Positions 1 to 6,005 of a stretch of 10,727 nt of DNA are shown here, in pieces. Position 1 is the stretch's first letter. Every line of letters starts with the position of its first letter. The stretch comes from Hydrogenophaga sp. (lineage in GTDB: Bacteria > Pseudomonadota > Gammaproteobacteria > Burkholderiales > Burkholderiaceae_C). The translations under genes and the position numbers were made by a program. The notes below the pieces were generated by a model. That model saw nothing but the letters and a program-made list of their open reading frames with translations. It was not told the DNA's origin and did no database searches. The DNA is taken from NCBI GenBank assembly GCA_025458415.1, contig JALOSN010000116.1, positions 1 to 10,727 of the forward strand, read 5' to 3'.

Positions 1-477
1 GTCGAGCAGGTGGCGCGCGTCACCAAAGGCTTCACCGACGCCGGCATCCTGGTGCACGCCTACCTGATGTACGGGTTCCCCACGCAGACGCTGCAGGACA
101 CGGTGGATGCACTGGAATACGTGCGTCAGCTGTTCGAGAATGGCTGCATCCAGAGCGGCTTTTTCCACCGTTTCAGCTGCACGGTGCACTCGCCGGTGGG
201 ACTGAACCCGGCCGAATACGGCATCGAACTGATTCCGTTGCCCGAGGTCACGTTCGCCAGGAACGACATCGGCTTCATCGATCCCACCCCCATGCCGCCC
301 GGCGTGGACCACGACCTGCTCGGTCAGGGGCTGCGCACGGCCATCTACAACTACATGCACGGCCTGTGCGTGGAAGACGACGTGCGCCGCTGGTTCGAGC
401 ACCTGCCCTGCCCGGTGCCGCGTCCCACGGTCAAGCGCGGGAAGATTGCAAAGGCAATCGCCCAGAAAAACTGGTAA
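1..477 (+). CDS. Radical SAM protein, C-terminal part (5' truncated)
   Basis: This is the last 158 codons of a gene that begins before the window; the frame is open from base 1 to the TAA. The residues GILVHAYLMYGFPTQT, followed by a helix-rich stretch and FFHRFSCTVHSPVG, resemble the late barrel strands and C-terminal segment of B12-binding-type radical SAM proteins. The CxxxCxxC cluster motif and any cobalamin domain would lie upstream, so the reaction cannot be named. The tail contains a YMHG segment and ends in a basic stretch (KRGKIAKAIAQKNW). An internal ATG at 10 exists but is not the likely start, because the reading frame runs off the edge. The gene converges on the FrnE-like gene with only 9 bases between the stop codons. 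The family assignment is from sequence recognition and is fairly confident; the substrate is unknown. Confidence 0.72.
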   Translation, partial: VEQVARVTKGFTDAGILVHAYLMYGFPTQTLQDTVDALEYVRQLFENGCIQSGFFHRFSCTVHSPVGLNPAEYGIELIPLPEVTFARNDIGFIDPTPMPPGVDHDLLGQGLRTAIYNYMHGLCVEDDVRRWFEHLPCPVPRPTVKRGKIAKAIAQKNW

Positions 478-486
478 CAGGCGGAC

Positions 487-1143
487 TCAAGCCTCAGAGG
501 CGATCTGCCGCAGCGCCTGCTCGAAGCTGTCGGACGGATGCCCGCCCGAGATCAGGTGGCGCTCGTTGATGATGACCGCCGGCACCGAGCGGATGCCGTG
601 GGCCGTGTAGAACTGCTCGCGTTCGCGCACCGCGTCCGCCCATTCGTCGCTTTCCAGGATGGCCCGGGCACGGGCCTCGTCCAGCCCCGCCTCGCGCACG
701 CAGGCCAGCAACACCTGGGTGTCGGACGGGTTCTCGGCGCGACCGTGGTAGGCCACCAGCAAGGCCTTTTTCAGCGCATGCTGCTGTCCCGGCGCCCCTT
801 TTTCGCCCGCCCAATGCAGGAGGCGGTGGGCATCGAAGGTGTTCCAGATGCGACCGCGACCGGCAGCTCGGAACTCGAATCCCTCCTGCGCTCCGCGCTG
901 GCGAATGGTCTCGCGGATCTGCGCCTGTTGCTCGGCCGTGCTGCCGTACTTCTTCGTCAGGTGTTCGGTGACATCCTCGCCCTCGGGCCCCATGTGCGGG
1001 TTCAGCTCGAAGGGCTGGAAATGCAGTTCGGCGCTGACCGTGCCATCGAGCCGCTGCAGTGCGCGCTCCAGGAGGCCGACGGCACACCAGGGACAGGCGA
1101 TGTCGGAAACGAAGTCGATACGAAGGGGGACGGGTGTGTTCAT
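487..1143 (-). CDS. FrnE/DsbA-like thioredoxin-fold oxidoreductase
   Basis: A 218-residue protein of the cytoplasmic DsbA/FrnE family (thiol-disulfide oxidoreductase; related to 2-hydroxychromene-2-carboxylate isomerase folds). After a short strand (LRIDFVSDIACPWC) the redox motif CPWC is at residues 17-20, at the start of helix 1. An inserted helical domain follows (about 55-170) with the family's NTFDAHRL segment at 101-108. The cis-proline loop is GIRSVPAV, with the Pro at 188, followed by a strand and the ISGGHPSDSF segment. There is no signal peptide, so it should be cytoplasmic. The ATG at 1143 is chosen because it puts the first beta strand right after the start. An upstream in-frame start at 1236 would add about 31 Arg-rich residues with no family match and would run into aroE. 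Shine-Dalgarno pairing is weak. It is divergent from aroE across a gap of about 91 bases. Natural substrates are unknown. Confidence 0.88.
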   Translation of the reverse strand: MNTPVPLRIDFVSDIACPWCAVGLLERALQRLDGTVSAELHFQPFELNPHMGPEGEDVTEHLTKKYGSTAEQQAQIRETIRQRGAQEGFEFRAAGRGRIWNTFDAHRLLHWAGEKGAPGQQHALKKALLVAYHGRAENPSDTQVLLACVREAGLDEARARAILESDEWADAVREREQFYTAHGIRSVPAVIINERHLISGGHPSDSFEQALRQIASEA

Positions 1144-1234
1144 GCGCGCATGGTAGTGCCGCCGCGCCCGACGTGGTGGTACCAAGGACATGGCCCGGCT
1201 TGAGGGACAATGGCAGATTGCCCGGAACCCCACC

Positions 1235-2056
1235 ATGACCGACCGCTACGCCGTCATCGGCAACCCCATCGCTCACAGCAAGTCCCCGCTGATCCACGGC
1301 CTGTTCGCGCAGGCCACCGGGCAGGACATCGAATACACTGCCATCGAAGGTCCCCTGGACGGTTTCGCCGAGGCGGTACGCGGGTTTGTTGCCCACGGCG
1401 GCCGGGGCATGAACGTGACCCTGCCCTTCAAGCTGCAGGCTTTCGACATCGCCACCGATCCGATGGAATCGGCCCGACTGGCCGGCGCAGTCAACGCACT
1501 CAGATTTGAAGGCGACCGCATCTGGGCGCAGAACTTCGACGGCCTGGGCCTGGTGAATGACATCCAGCGCAACCTGGGTGTGTCGCTGAAGGGCAAACGC
1601 GTGCTCATCTGCGGTGCCGGTGGCGCCACGCGCGGTGCCATCCTGCCCATCGCCCAGCAACAGCCGGCGCTGATCGCGGTGGCCAATCGCAGCGCCGACA
1701 AGGCGCACGAACTCAGGACCGACTTTGCCGCCCACACCCGCCTGCAGTCCGGCGGCTATGCGGACCTGGCGGGCGAGCGCTTCGACGTGGTGCTCAATGC
1801 CACCTCCACCGGCCTCTCGCAGGCCGAACTGCCCCTACCCGCCGGCGTGTTCGCGCCTGGCGCGCTGGCTTACGAGCTGGTCTACGGCAAGGGTCTGACG
1901 CCCTTCCTGAAGCAGGCTCGTACCGCCGGCGTCACGCAACTGGTGGACGGGGTCGGCATGCTGGTGGAACAGGCGGCCGAGGCCTTCGAATGGTGGCGGG
2001 GGGTGCGCCCTGACACCAGGCCGGTCATCGAGCGCCTGACTGTCCCGCTGGTCTGA
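1235..2056 (+). CDS. aroE: Shikimate dehydrogenase (NADP)
   Basis: A 273-residue cytoplasmic enzyme that reduces 3-dehydroshikimate to shikimate with NADPH (step 4 of the shikimate pathway). The substrate-binding motif SKSP is at 15-18, NVTLPFK at 60-66 contains the catalytic Lys66, and NFDG at 100-103 contains the catalytic Asp102. The Rossmann glycine-rich loop GAGGATRG is at 127-134, the NADP-selective NRS at 151-153, NATSTG at 189-193, and YGKGLTPF with the C-terminal GVGMLVEQA helix near 240. Length is normal for AroE. The ATG at 1235 is preferred because GGAA lies 7 bases upstream and MTDRYAVIGNPIAHS is the canonical N-terminus. An upstream ATG at 1190 would add 15 unmatched residues. 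It heads a same-strand run with rhtA (7-base gap), a second exporter and aroQ. AroE is preferred over YdiB or AroE-like paralogues because all key motifs are intact. Confidence 0.96.
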   Translation: MTDRYAVIGNPIAHSKSPLIHGLFAQATGQDIEYTAIEGPLDGFAEAVRGFVAHGGRGMNVTLPFKLQAFDIATDPMESARLAGAVNALRFEGDRIWAQNFDGLGLVNDIQRNLGVSLKGKRVLICGAGGATRGAILPIAQQQPALIAVANRSADKAHELRTDFAAHTRLQSGGYADLAGERFDVVLNATSTGLSQAELPLPAGVFAPGALAYELVYGKGLTPFLKQARTAGVTQLVDGVGMLVEQAAEAFEWWRGVRPDTRPVIERLTVPLV

Positions 2057-2063
2057 ACAGCCC

Positions 2064-2951
2064 ATGACGCATTCCCGCTGGGCACAGGTGCTGCCCCTGC
2101 TGGCTGTGCTCGGCTCGGTGACTGCGCTGGGCCTGGGCACCTCGCTGGCCAAACAGCTGTTTCCGCAGGTGGGCGCCCTGGGCACCACCGCCTTGCGCGT
2201 CGGCTTCTCCGCCCTGTTGCTGCTGCTCATCTGGCGGCCCTGGCGCTGGCCGCTGCGGCTCGGCGACGGCGCGGCGGTGCTGCGCTATGGCGTGGCGCTG
2301 GGTTTCATGAACCTGCTGTTCTACCAGTCGCTGCAGACCATTCCGTTCGGGATCGCGGTGGCCATCGAATTCTCCGGGCCGCTGGCGGTGGCCATGTTCG
2401 GCTCCCGCCGCTGGCTGGACCTGGTGTGGCTGGCGCTGGCCATCGGCGGTCTGGCGCTGCTGCTGCCCTGGGGCCACGACGTGTCCACCTTGGACCCGGT
2501 GGGCGTGGCCTACGCCCTGGCCGCCGCGGCCTGCTGGGCCTCGTACATCGTATTTGGCAAACGCCTGTCGCACCTGCACGCCGGCCACTCGGTGGCACTG
2601 GGCCTGTGCGTGGCTGCGCTCAGTGTGCTGCCCTTCGGCATCGCCCACGCGGGCAGCGCCTTGCTCGACCCGGCCATTTTGCTCTGGGGGCTGATGATTG
2701 CCGCCATTTCCAGTGCCATCCCGATCTCGCTCGAAATGGTGGCCCTCAAGCGCCTGCCCGCCGGCGCCTTCGGCATCATGACCAGTCTGGAGCCCGCCGT
2801 CGCCGCTTTTCTGGGCTGGATCGTGCTGCACGAACACCTGACGCCAGCGCAGTGGCTGGCCATCGCCTGCGTCATGTCGGCCGCCATCGGCAGCTCGCTG
2901 TTTTCTCGGCCACCCGCGCGGGACAGCGAAGCCTCGCATGTGGTGACCTGA
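2064..2951 (+). CDS. rhtA: RhtA-type threonine/homoserine exporter (DMT/EamA)
   Basis: A 295-residue inner-membrane protein with about ten hydrophobic segments arranged as two EamA repeats. It matches the Escherichia coli RhtA (YbiF) pattern: an early SLAKQLFP segment, then TALRVGF, NLLFYQSLQTIPFGIAVAIEF, GPLAVAMFGSRR, a second-half SLEMVALKRLPAGAFG and LEPAVAAFLG. RhtA has the same length. Family members export threonine, homoserine and other amino acids by secondary transport; the actual substrate here is inferred only. The start is 7 bases after the aroE stop with no strong ribosome-binding site, which points to translational coupling with aroE. The C-terminus is short and hydrophilic. Large open frames overlapping it in other frames are GC-driven shadows. 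RhtA assignment is good; substrate specificity is less certain. Confidence 0.88.
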   Translation: MTHSRWAQVLPLLAVLGSVTALGLGTSLAKQLFPQVGALGTTALRVGFSALLLLLIWRPWRWPLRLGDGAAVLRYGVALGFMNLLFYQSLQTIPFGIAVAIEFSGPLAVAMFGSRRWLDLVWLALAIGGLALLLPWGHDVSTLDPVGVAYALAAAACWASYIVFGKRLSHLHAGHSVALGLCVAALSVLPFGIAHAGSALLDPAILLWGLMIAAISSAIPISLEMVALKRLPAGAFGIMTSLEPAVAAFLGWIVLHEHLTPAQWLAIACVMSAAIGSSLFSRPPARDSEASHVVT

Positions 2952-2997
2952 CGCCACCGACACGACAGCAGAAGCGGCTTCGAGGCCCCACAATCGC

Positions 2998-3013
2998 ACG
3001 GGTGAAAACCCGT
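2998..3013 (+). promoter_or_regulatory. GAAA-tetraloop hairpin covering a GTG start
   Basis: A perfect 6-bp inverted repeat, ACGGGT-GAAA-ACCCGT. In RNA this is a stem capped by a GNRA-class tetraloop, a very stable loop type. The putative GTG initiation codon of the following exporter gene (3002-3004) sits at the 5' stem-loop junction, so folding would hide the start. The repeat is directly visible; a regulatory role is inference and it may be chance. Confidence 0.4.
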
Positions 3014-3895
3014 CATTTCGCCCAGCTCGTCGGCCTGTCTGCGCTCTGGGGCGCCTCGTTCATGTTCCTGCGCATCGCCAGCCCGGTGCTGGGTCCCTGG
3101 GTGCTCGCCGGTGGCCGGGTGGCGCTGGCCGCGCTGACCCTGGCCCTGCTGATGCGTATGCTGAGCCACCGCTGGCCGTGGGAGCACTGGAAGGAGCTGA
3201 CCCTGCTGGGCGCACTGTCGGTCAGCCTGCCCTTCCTGCTCTATGCCTGGGCAGCGCTGCGGCTGCCGGCCGGCTACAGCGCGCTGCTCAACACCACCGT
3301 CGTGCTGTTCGGCACGTTGTCGGCAGCCTGGTTCGGCCAGGACACGCTGACCTGGCGCAAGCTGGCCGGCTGTGTCATCGGTGCCGCCGGTGTGGCCCTG
3401 ATCGTGCGCCTGGGGCCGGTGCAACCGGACTGGCCCACCCTGATGGCGGCCCTGGCCTGCATTGGTGCGGCTTTCTGCTACGGCATCAGCACGCCGCTGA
3501 TGAAGCGGGCCACCCAGCGCATCCAGCCCCTGGCGATCTCGGCCAGCATCCATGTGCTGGCGCTGGTCATGGTGCTGCCCGGCGCGCTCTGGGCCCTGCC
3601 CGAAGCGCGGTTCACAACACCGGCCCTGACCGCCCTGCTGGTGCTGGGCGTGATCACCTCGGGCCTGGCCTACTGGGCCCACCTGCGCATCATCCGGCAC
3701 GTCTCGCCGGTGGCAGCAACCAGCCCGGCCTTTCTGATTCCGGTGTTCGGCGTGACCTGGGGCCATATCTTCCTGGGCGAGGCCCTGTCGCCCGGCATCT
3801 TTGCGGGCGGTGCCCTGGTTCTGCTGGCCACGGCGCTGGTGACCGGGTTCAACCCGCTGCGTCGCCAGGCGCCACCGGTCGAGCCGGCGCCCTGA
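3002..3895 (+). CDS. EamA/DMT-family transporter
   Basis: A predicted 297-residue inner-membrane permease of the drug/metabolite transporter superfamily, with about ten transmembrane helices in two EamA repeats. The first repeat opens with the typical LSALWGASFMFLR helix. The second begins around AALACIGAAFCYGISTPLMKR and contains the family's late PVFGVTWGHIFLGEALSP segment. It is clearly a different subfamily from the RhtA-type neighbour, so this is not a recent tandem duplication. The substrate is unknown. The start is uncertain: the frame is open far upstream into rhtA, and the first plausible codon that keeps helix 1 intact is GTG at 3002, with no good Shine-Dalgarno. The next ATG, at 3062, would delete most of helix 1. 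A GNRA-type hairpin overlaps the GTG. It follows rhtA by 50 bases and precedes aroQ by 72 bases, all on the same strand. Confidence 0.87.
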   Translation: MKTRHFAQLVGLSALWGASFMFLRIASPVLGPWVLAGGRVALAALTLALLMRMLSHRWPWEHWKELTLLGALSVSLPFLLYAWAALRLPAGYSALLNTTVVLFGTLSAAWFGQDTLTWRKLAGCVIGAAGVALIVRLGPVQPDWPTLMAALACIGAAFCYGISTPLMKRATQRIQPLAISASIHVLALVMVLPGALWALPEARFTTPALTALLVLGVITSGLAYWAHLRIIRHVSPVAATSPAFLIPVFGVTWGHIFLGEALSPGIFAGGALVLLATALVTGFNPLRRQAPPVEPAP

Positions 3896-3967
3896 GCGAG
3901 CCGCACGCAAGCCGCCGTGGCATCATGGCAACCTAGCGACACCGACCGACGCCACCGAAGAACCGCC

Positions 3968-4432
3968 ATGACCCGTCAGATCCTCGTGCTCAACGGCCCC
4001 AATCTCAACCTGCTCGGCACACGCGAACCGGCACAGTACGGGCACACCACGTTGGCCGACGTCGAGGCCCAGTGCAGGGCCCATGGCCAGGCGCTGGGGT
4101 ACGGTGTCGAGTGCTTCCAGAGCAACTGGGAGGGCGCCCTGATCGACAAGATCCACGAAAGCGGCCGTCTTTTCAGGGAGGGCGTGCTGCTCGGCGTTGT
4201 ATTCAATCCGGGGGCGCTGACGCACACCTCGATTGCCCTGCACGACGCCATCAAGGGCGTGGAAACGATGCCCGTGGTGGAATGCCATATCTCCAATGTG
4301 CACGCCCGCGAGGCATTCCGCCACCACTCGTGGATCTCGCCAGTGGCCGCTGGCATCGTGGTTGGCTTCGGGATCGAGGGCTACCTGATCGCCATGGACG
4401 CACTGGTGCGCAAGTTCGGCTCAGCGGGCTGA
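3968..4432 (+). CDS. aroQ: Type II 3-dehydroquinate dehydratase
   Basis: A 154-residue enzyme that dehydrates 3-dehydroquinate to 3-dehydroshikimate (step 3 of the shikimate pathway, supplying the AroE substrate). Type II enzymes form dodecamers in the cytoplasm. The N-terminal signature LNGPNLNLLGTREP spans 8-21, with Arg19 and the catalytic Tyr24 in the mobile lid. NPGALTHTSIAL is at 80-91, with Asn80 in the active site. ECHISNVHAREAFRHH contains the catalytic His107 and Arg118. Length is normal. The ATG at 3968 is chosen because it immediately precedes the first strand; the in-frame ATG at 3917 adds 17 hydrophilic residues foreign to the family. The stop codon directly abuts the stop of the convergent lysR gene. 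It could be read through from the aroE-rhtA-eamA run or from its own promoter in the 72-base gap, where I see no clear -35/-10. Confidence 0.96.
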   Translation: MTRQILVLNGPNLNLLGTREPAQYGHTTLADVEAQCRAHGQALGYGVECFQSNWEGALIDKIHESGRLFREGVLLGVVFNPGALTHTSIALHDAIKGVETMPVVECHISNVHAREAFRHHSWISPVAAGIVVGFGIEGYLIAMDALVRKFGSAG

Positions 4433-5344
4433 TCAGGCATCGACCTGCGCCTGCTGCAGGCTGCGCTGCAGCATCTCGATGAACGCCCGCGTCTTGGCCG
4501 GCAGCAGGCGGCGCCCGGGGGTCACCGCCCAGGCCACCGTGGGTGGGAAAGACCAGGCTGGCAACACGCGGCGCAGCCGGCCAGCCTTGACTTCACCGCA
4601 GGCAATCAGGTCGGGTACACCAGCCAGGCCCATGCCGGAGCCGGCCAGACGCACCAGGATTTCGGGCGAGTTGGCCACGATTCGGGCCGGTGGCCGGCCT
4701 TGCCACTCATGCTCACCATCGCTGAGCAACCAGGGTTGACCGGCCCCGGGTCCGCTACCCAGCCGGACCGCCACGTGGCGCAGCAGATCGTCCGGCGTGG
4801 TCGGCTCACCGTGGTTGGCCAGGTAGTCGGGCGAGGCATACAGCCCATGCGAGAACACGGACAGGCGGGTGGCTACCAGCAGCGCATCGTCGGGCAGGTC
4901 CCCCATGCGCAGCGCGAGGTCGAAGCCTTCGCCCAGCAGATCGACACGGCGCGGCGACAGGTCCAGTTCGAGCGTCACCGCCGGGTGCAGCGCCGCAAAC
5001 GCCGCCAGGCTGTCGGCCAGCAACAGATTGGCAATGTCGCTGGGCAAGGACACCCGCAGCCGCCCGCTCGGCTCGGCCTGCCGCTGCTCACGCAAGGCCT
5101 GAACCGCCTCCAGGTCAGCGGCCAGTTCGCGCGCCAGTTCCAGCAGCTGCTGGCCCAGCTCGGTCAGGCGCTGGCGGCGTGTCGTGCGCACCAGCAAAGG
5201 TTCGCCCATTTGCCGTTCCAGCTGAGCAATGCGGCGCGACAGGGTCGACTTGGGCAGGTCCAGCTGTTCAGCCGCCCTGGTGAAACTGCCCAGTTCGGCC
5301 ACGCGCGCAAACAACAGCACATCGTTGGGGTCGGGTGACGACAT
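4433..5344 (-). CDS. LysR-family transcriptional regulator
   Basis: A 303-residue regulator with the standard LTTR layout. An N-terminal winged helix-turn-helix occupies about residues 5-64 (VAELGSFTRAAEQLDLPKST, then LSRRIAQLERQMGEPLLVR), followed by a linker helix. The effector-binding domain begins near RLRVSLPSDIANLL and runs to the C-terminus. The subfamily resembles LTTRs adjacent to quinone or azo reductases, but the effector is unknown. I chose the ATG at 5344 because it gives the usual spacing to the HTH and keeps the 26-bp near-palindrome (5363-5388) and a TATGAT -10-like box (5385-5390) upstream of the gene. The longer frame from 5395 would put both inside the coding sequence. It is divergent from azoR, the classic layout for an LTTR that controls its neighbour and itself. 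Its stop codon abuts that of aroQ. Confidence 0.92.
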   Translation of the reverse strand: MSSPDPNDVLLFARVAELGSFTRAAEQLDLPKSTLSRRIAQLERQMGEPLLVRTTRRQRLTELGQQLLELARELAADLEAVQALREQRQAEPSGRLRVSLPSDIANLLLADSLAAFAALHPAVTLELDLSPRRVDLLGEGFDLALRMGDLPDDALLVATRLSVFSHGLYASPDYLANHGEPTTPDDLLRHVAVRLGSGPGAGQPWLLSDGEHEWQGRPPARIVANSPEILVRLAGSGMGLAGVPDLIACGEVKAGRLRRVLPAWSFPPTVAWAVTPGRRLLPAKTRAFIEMLQRSLQQAQVDA

Positions 5345-5362
5345 GCCTGTTGCAGTCGATGC

Positions 5363-5388
5363 TGATTGTTCCATCATTGAAACAATCA
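5363..5388. promoter_or_regulatory. Candidate LysR operator, 26-bp near-palindrome
   Basis: Perfect 8-bp arms TGATTGTT and AACAATCA flank a 10-base centre in which two further base pairs also match. The site is AT-rich in an otherwise GC-rich region and lies in the gap between divergent lysR and azoR. This fits LTTR recognition sites, which are interrupted dyads of the T-N11-A type. The dyad is seen directly; binding by this LysR protein is inference. Confidence 0.6.
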
Positions 5389-5390
5389 TA
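5385..5390 (-). promoter_or_regulatory. Possible -10 box for lysR
   Basis: On the minus strand these bases read TATGAT, a 5 of 6 match to the sigma70 -10 consensus. They lie about 41 bases upstream of the preferred lysR ATG and overlap the right arm of the dyad, which would suit autoregulation. No convincing -35 is seen at 16-18 bp, so this is tentative. Confidence 0.3.
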
Positions 5391-5459
5391 TCCATTTTGA
5401 CGGCTTATTCCCATCAATGTTGCCCGATAGAGTCTACCCATCGTCAACACCACCCCATC

Positions 5460-5464
5460 AGGAA
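5460..5464 (+). promoter_or_regulatory. Ribosome-binding site of azoR
   Basis: AGGAA lies 6 bases before the ATG at 5471. This fixes the start there rather than at the upstream in-frame codon at 5417, which would add 18 non-homologous residues. Confidence 0.65.
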
Positions 5465-5470
5465 CCGACC

Positions 5471-5971
5471 ATGAGCATCCTCCAGATCAATGCCAGCCCC
5501 CGCCGCGGCGACGCCAACTCCACCAAACTGGCCAGCCAGGTCAGCCAGCGCCTGCAGGCCAGCCACGCCGGTAGCAGCCTGACCGTGCGCGACCTTGGCG
5601 AGCAGCCGGTGACGGTGCTCGACGAAACCGCCCTGGGCGCCCTGTTCACCCCGGCCGAGCAGCGAAGCGCCAACCAGGCCGCCGTGGTGGCCGAGTACGA
5701 CGCCCTGATTGCCGAGGTGCAGTCCCACGACGCCATCGTGCTGGGGGTGCCGATGTACAACTTCGGCGTGCCGGTGCAGCTCAAGGCCTGGATCGACGCC
5801 ATCGCCCGCGCCGGCGTGACCTTCCGCTACACCGAGAACGGCCCGGAAGGGGGTTTCCTGGGCCTGACCGATGTCCGCTTCATCTATGCTGAAGGCCTGA
5901 ACATGGGGCCCGAGGCCGCCGCCAAGGGCTTCGCCCAGGCCGAGGCCGACCTGGCCGCGGCCATCGGCTGA
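5471..5971 (+). CDS. azoR: FMN-dependent azoreductase-like protein, internally shortened
   Basis: A 166-residue flavodoxin-fold protein of the AzoR family (FMN-dependent NADH:quinone/azo reductase). Early motifs are intact and fall at the same numbers as in Escherichia coli AzoR: Ser9 and Ala15-Ser17 (phosphate loop) and MYNF at 95-98, then VTFRYTENGPEG at 116-127. The family is about 200 residues long. Here Gly127 is followed directly by GFLGLTDVRFIYAEGL, which aligns with AzoR residues 161 onward. About 33 residues (the GKK-beta strand, the SRGG FMN loop at 139-142 and the following helix) are therefore missing in frame, near base 5851. This comparison uses the E. coli sequence from memory. 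Loss of that loop may weaken or abolish FMN binding, so the product may be inactive, altered, or the gene a decaying one. It is downstream of a LysR-type dyad and 34 bases before a pirin gene, probably co-transcribed. Confidence 0.85.
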   Translation: MSILQINASPRRGDANSTKLASQVSQRLQASHAGSSLTVRDLGEQPVTVLDETALGALFTPAEQRSANQAAVVAEYDALIAEVQSHDAIVLGVPMYNFGVPVQLKAWIDAIARAGVTFRYTENGPEGGFLGLTDVRFIYAEGLNMGPEAAAKGFAQAEADLAAAIG

Positions 5972-6005
5972 TCCCGTCACGTTTCATCCATCGAAGGACA
6001 CTCGC

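Noticed and set aside
1190..1234. Upstream ATG for aroE
   Set aside because: Its AAGGA lies only 1 base before the ATG, and the added 15 residues have no counterpart in AroE; the ATG at 1235 has GGAA 7 bases upstream.
494..1735. 413-codon minus-strand frame across the FrnE-like gene and aroE
   Set aside because: It is out of frame with the FrnE-like gene and antisense to aroE, both of which show complete family motifs.
2426..3001. Long upstream extension of the second exporter's frame
   Set aside because: It overlaps rhtA entirely in another frame and encodes Arg/Gly-rich sequence with no membrane helices; the exporter more likely starts at 3002.
2064..3895. Tandem duplication of the two DMT exporters
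   Set aside because: The proteins share the fold but have different signature segments and little direct identity by eye, so they look like separate subfamilies rather than a recent duplicate pair.
2510..3910. 466-codon minus-strand frame opposite the two exporters
   Set aside because: Gln/Arg/Gly/His-rich, no recognisable domain, fully antisense to two well-supported membrane proteins.
5397..5431. TTGACG ... GATAGA as a sigma70 promoter for azoR
   Set aside because: The spacing is 23 bases and the -10 match is only 3 of 6, so it is not convincing although a promoter must lie nearby.
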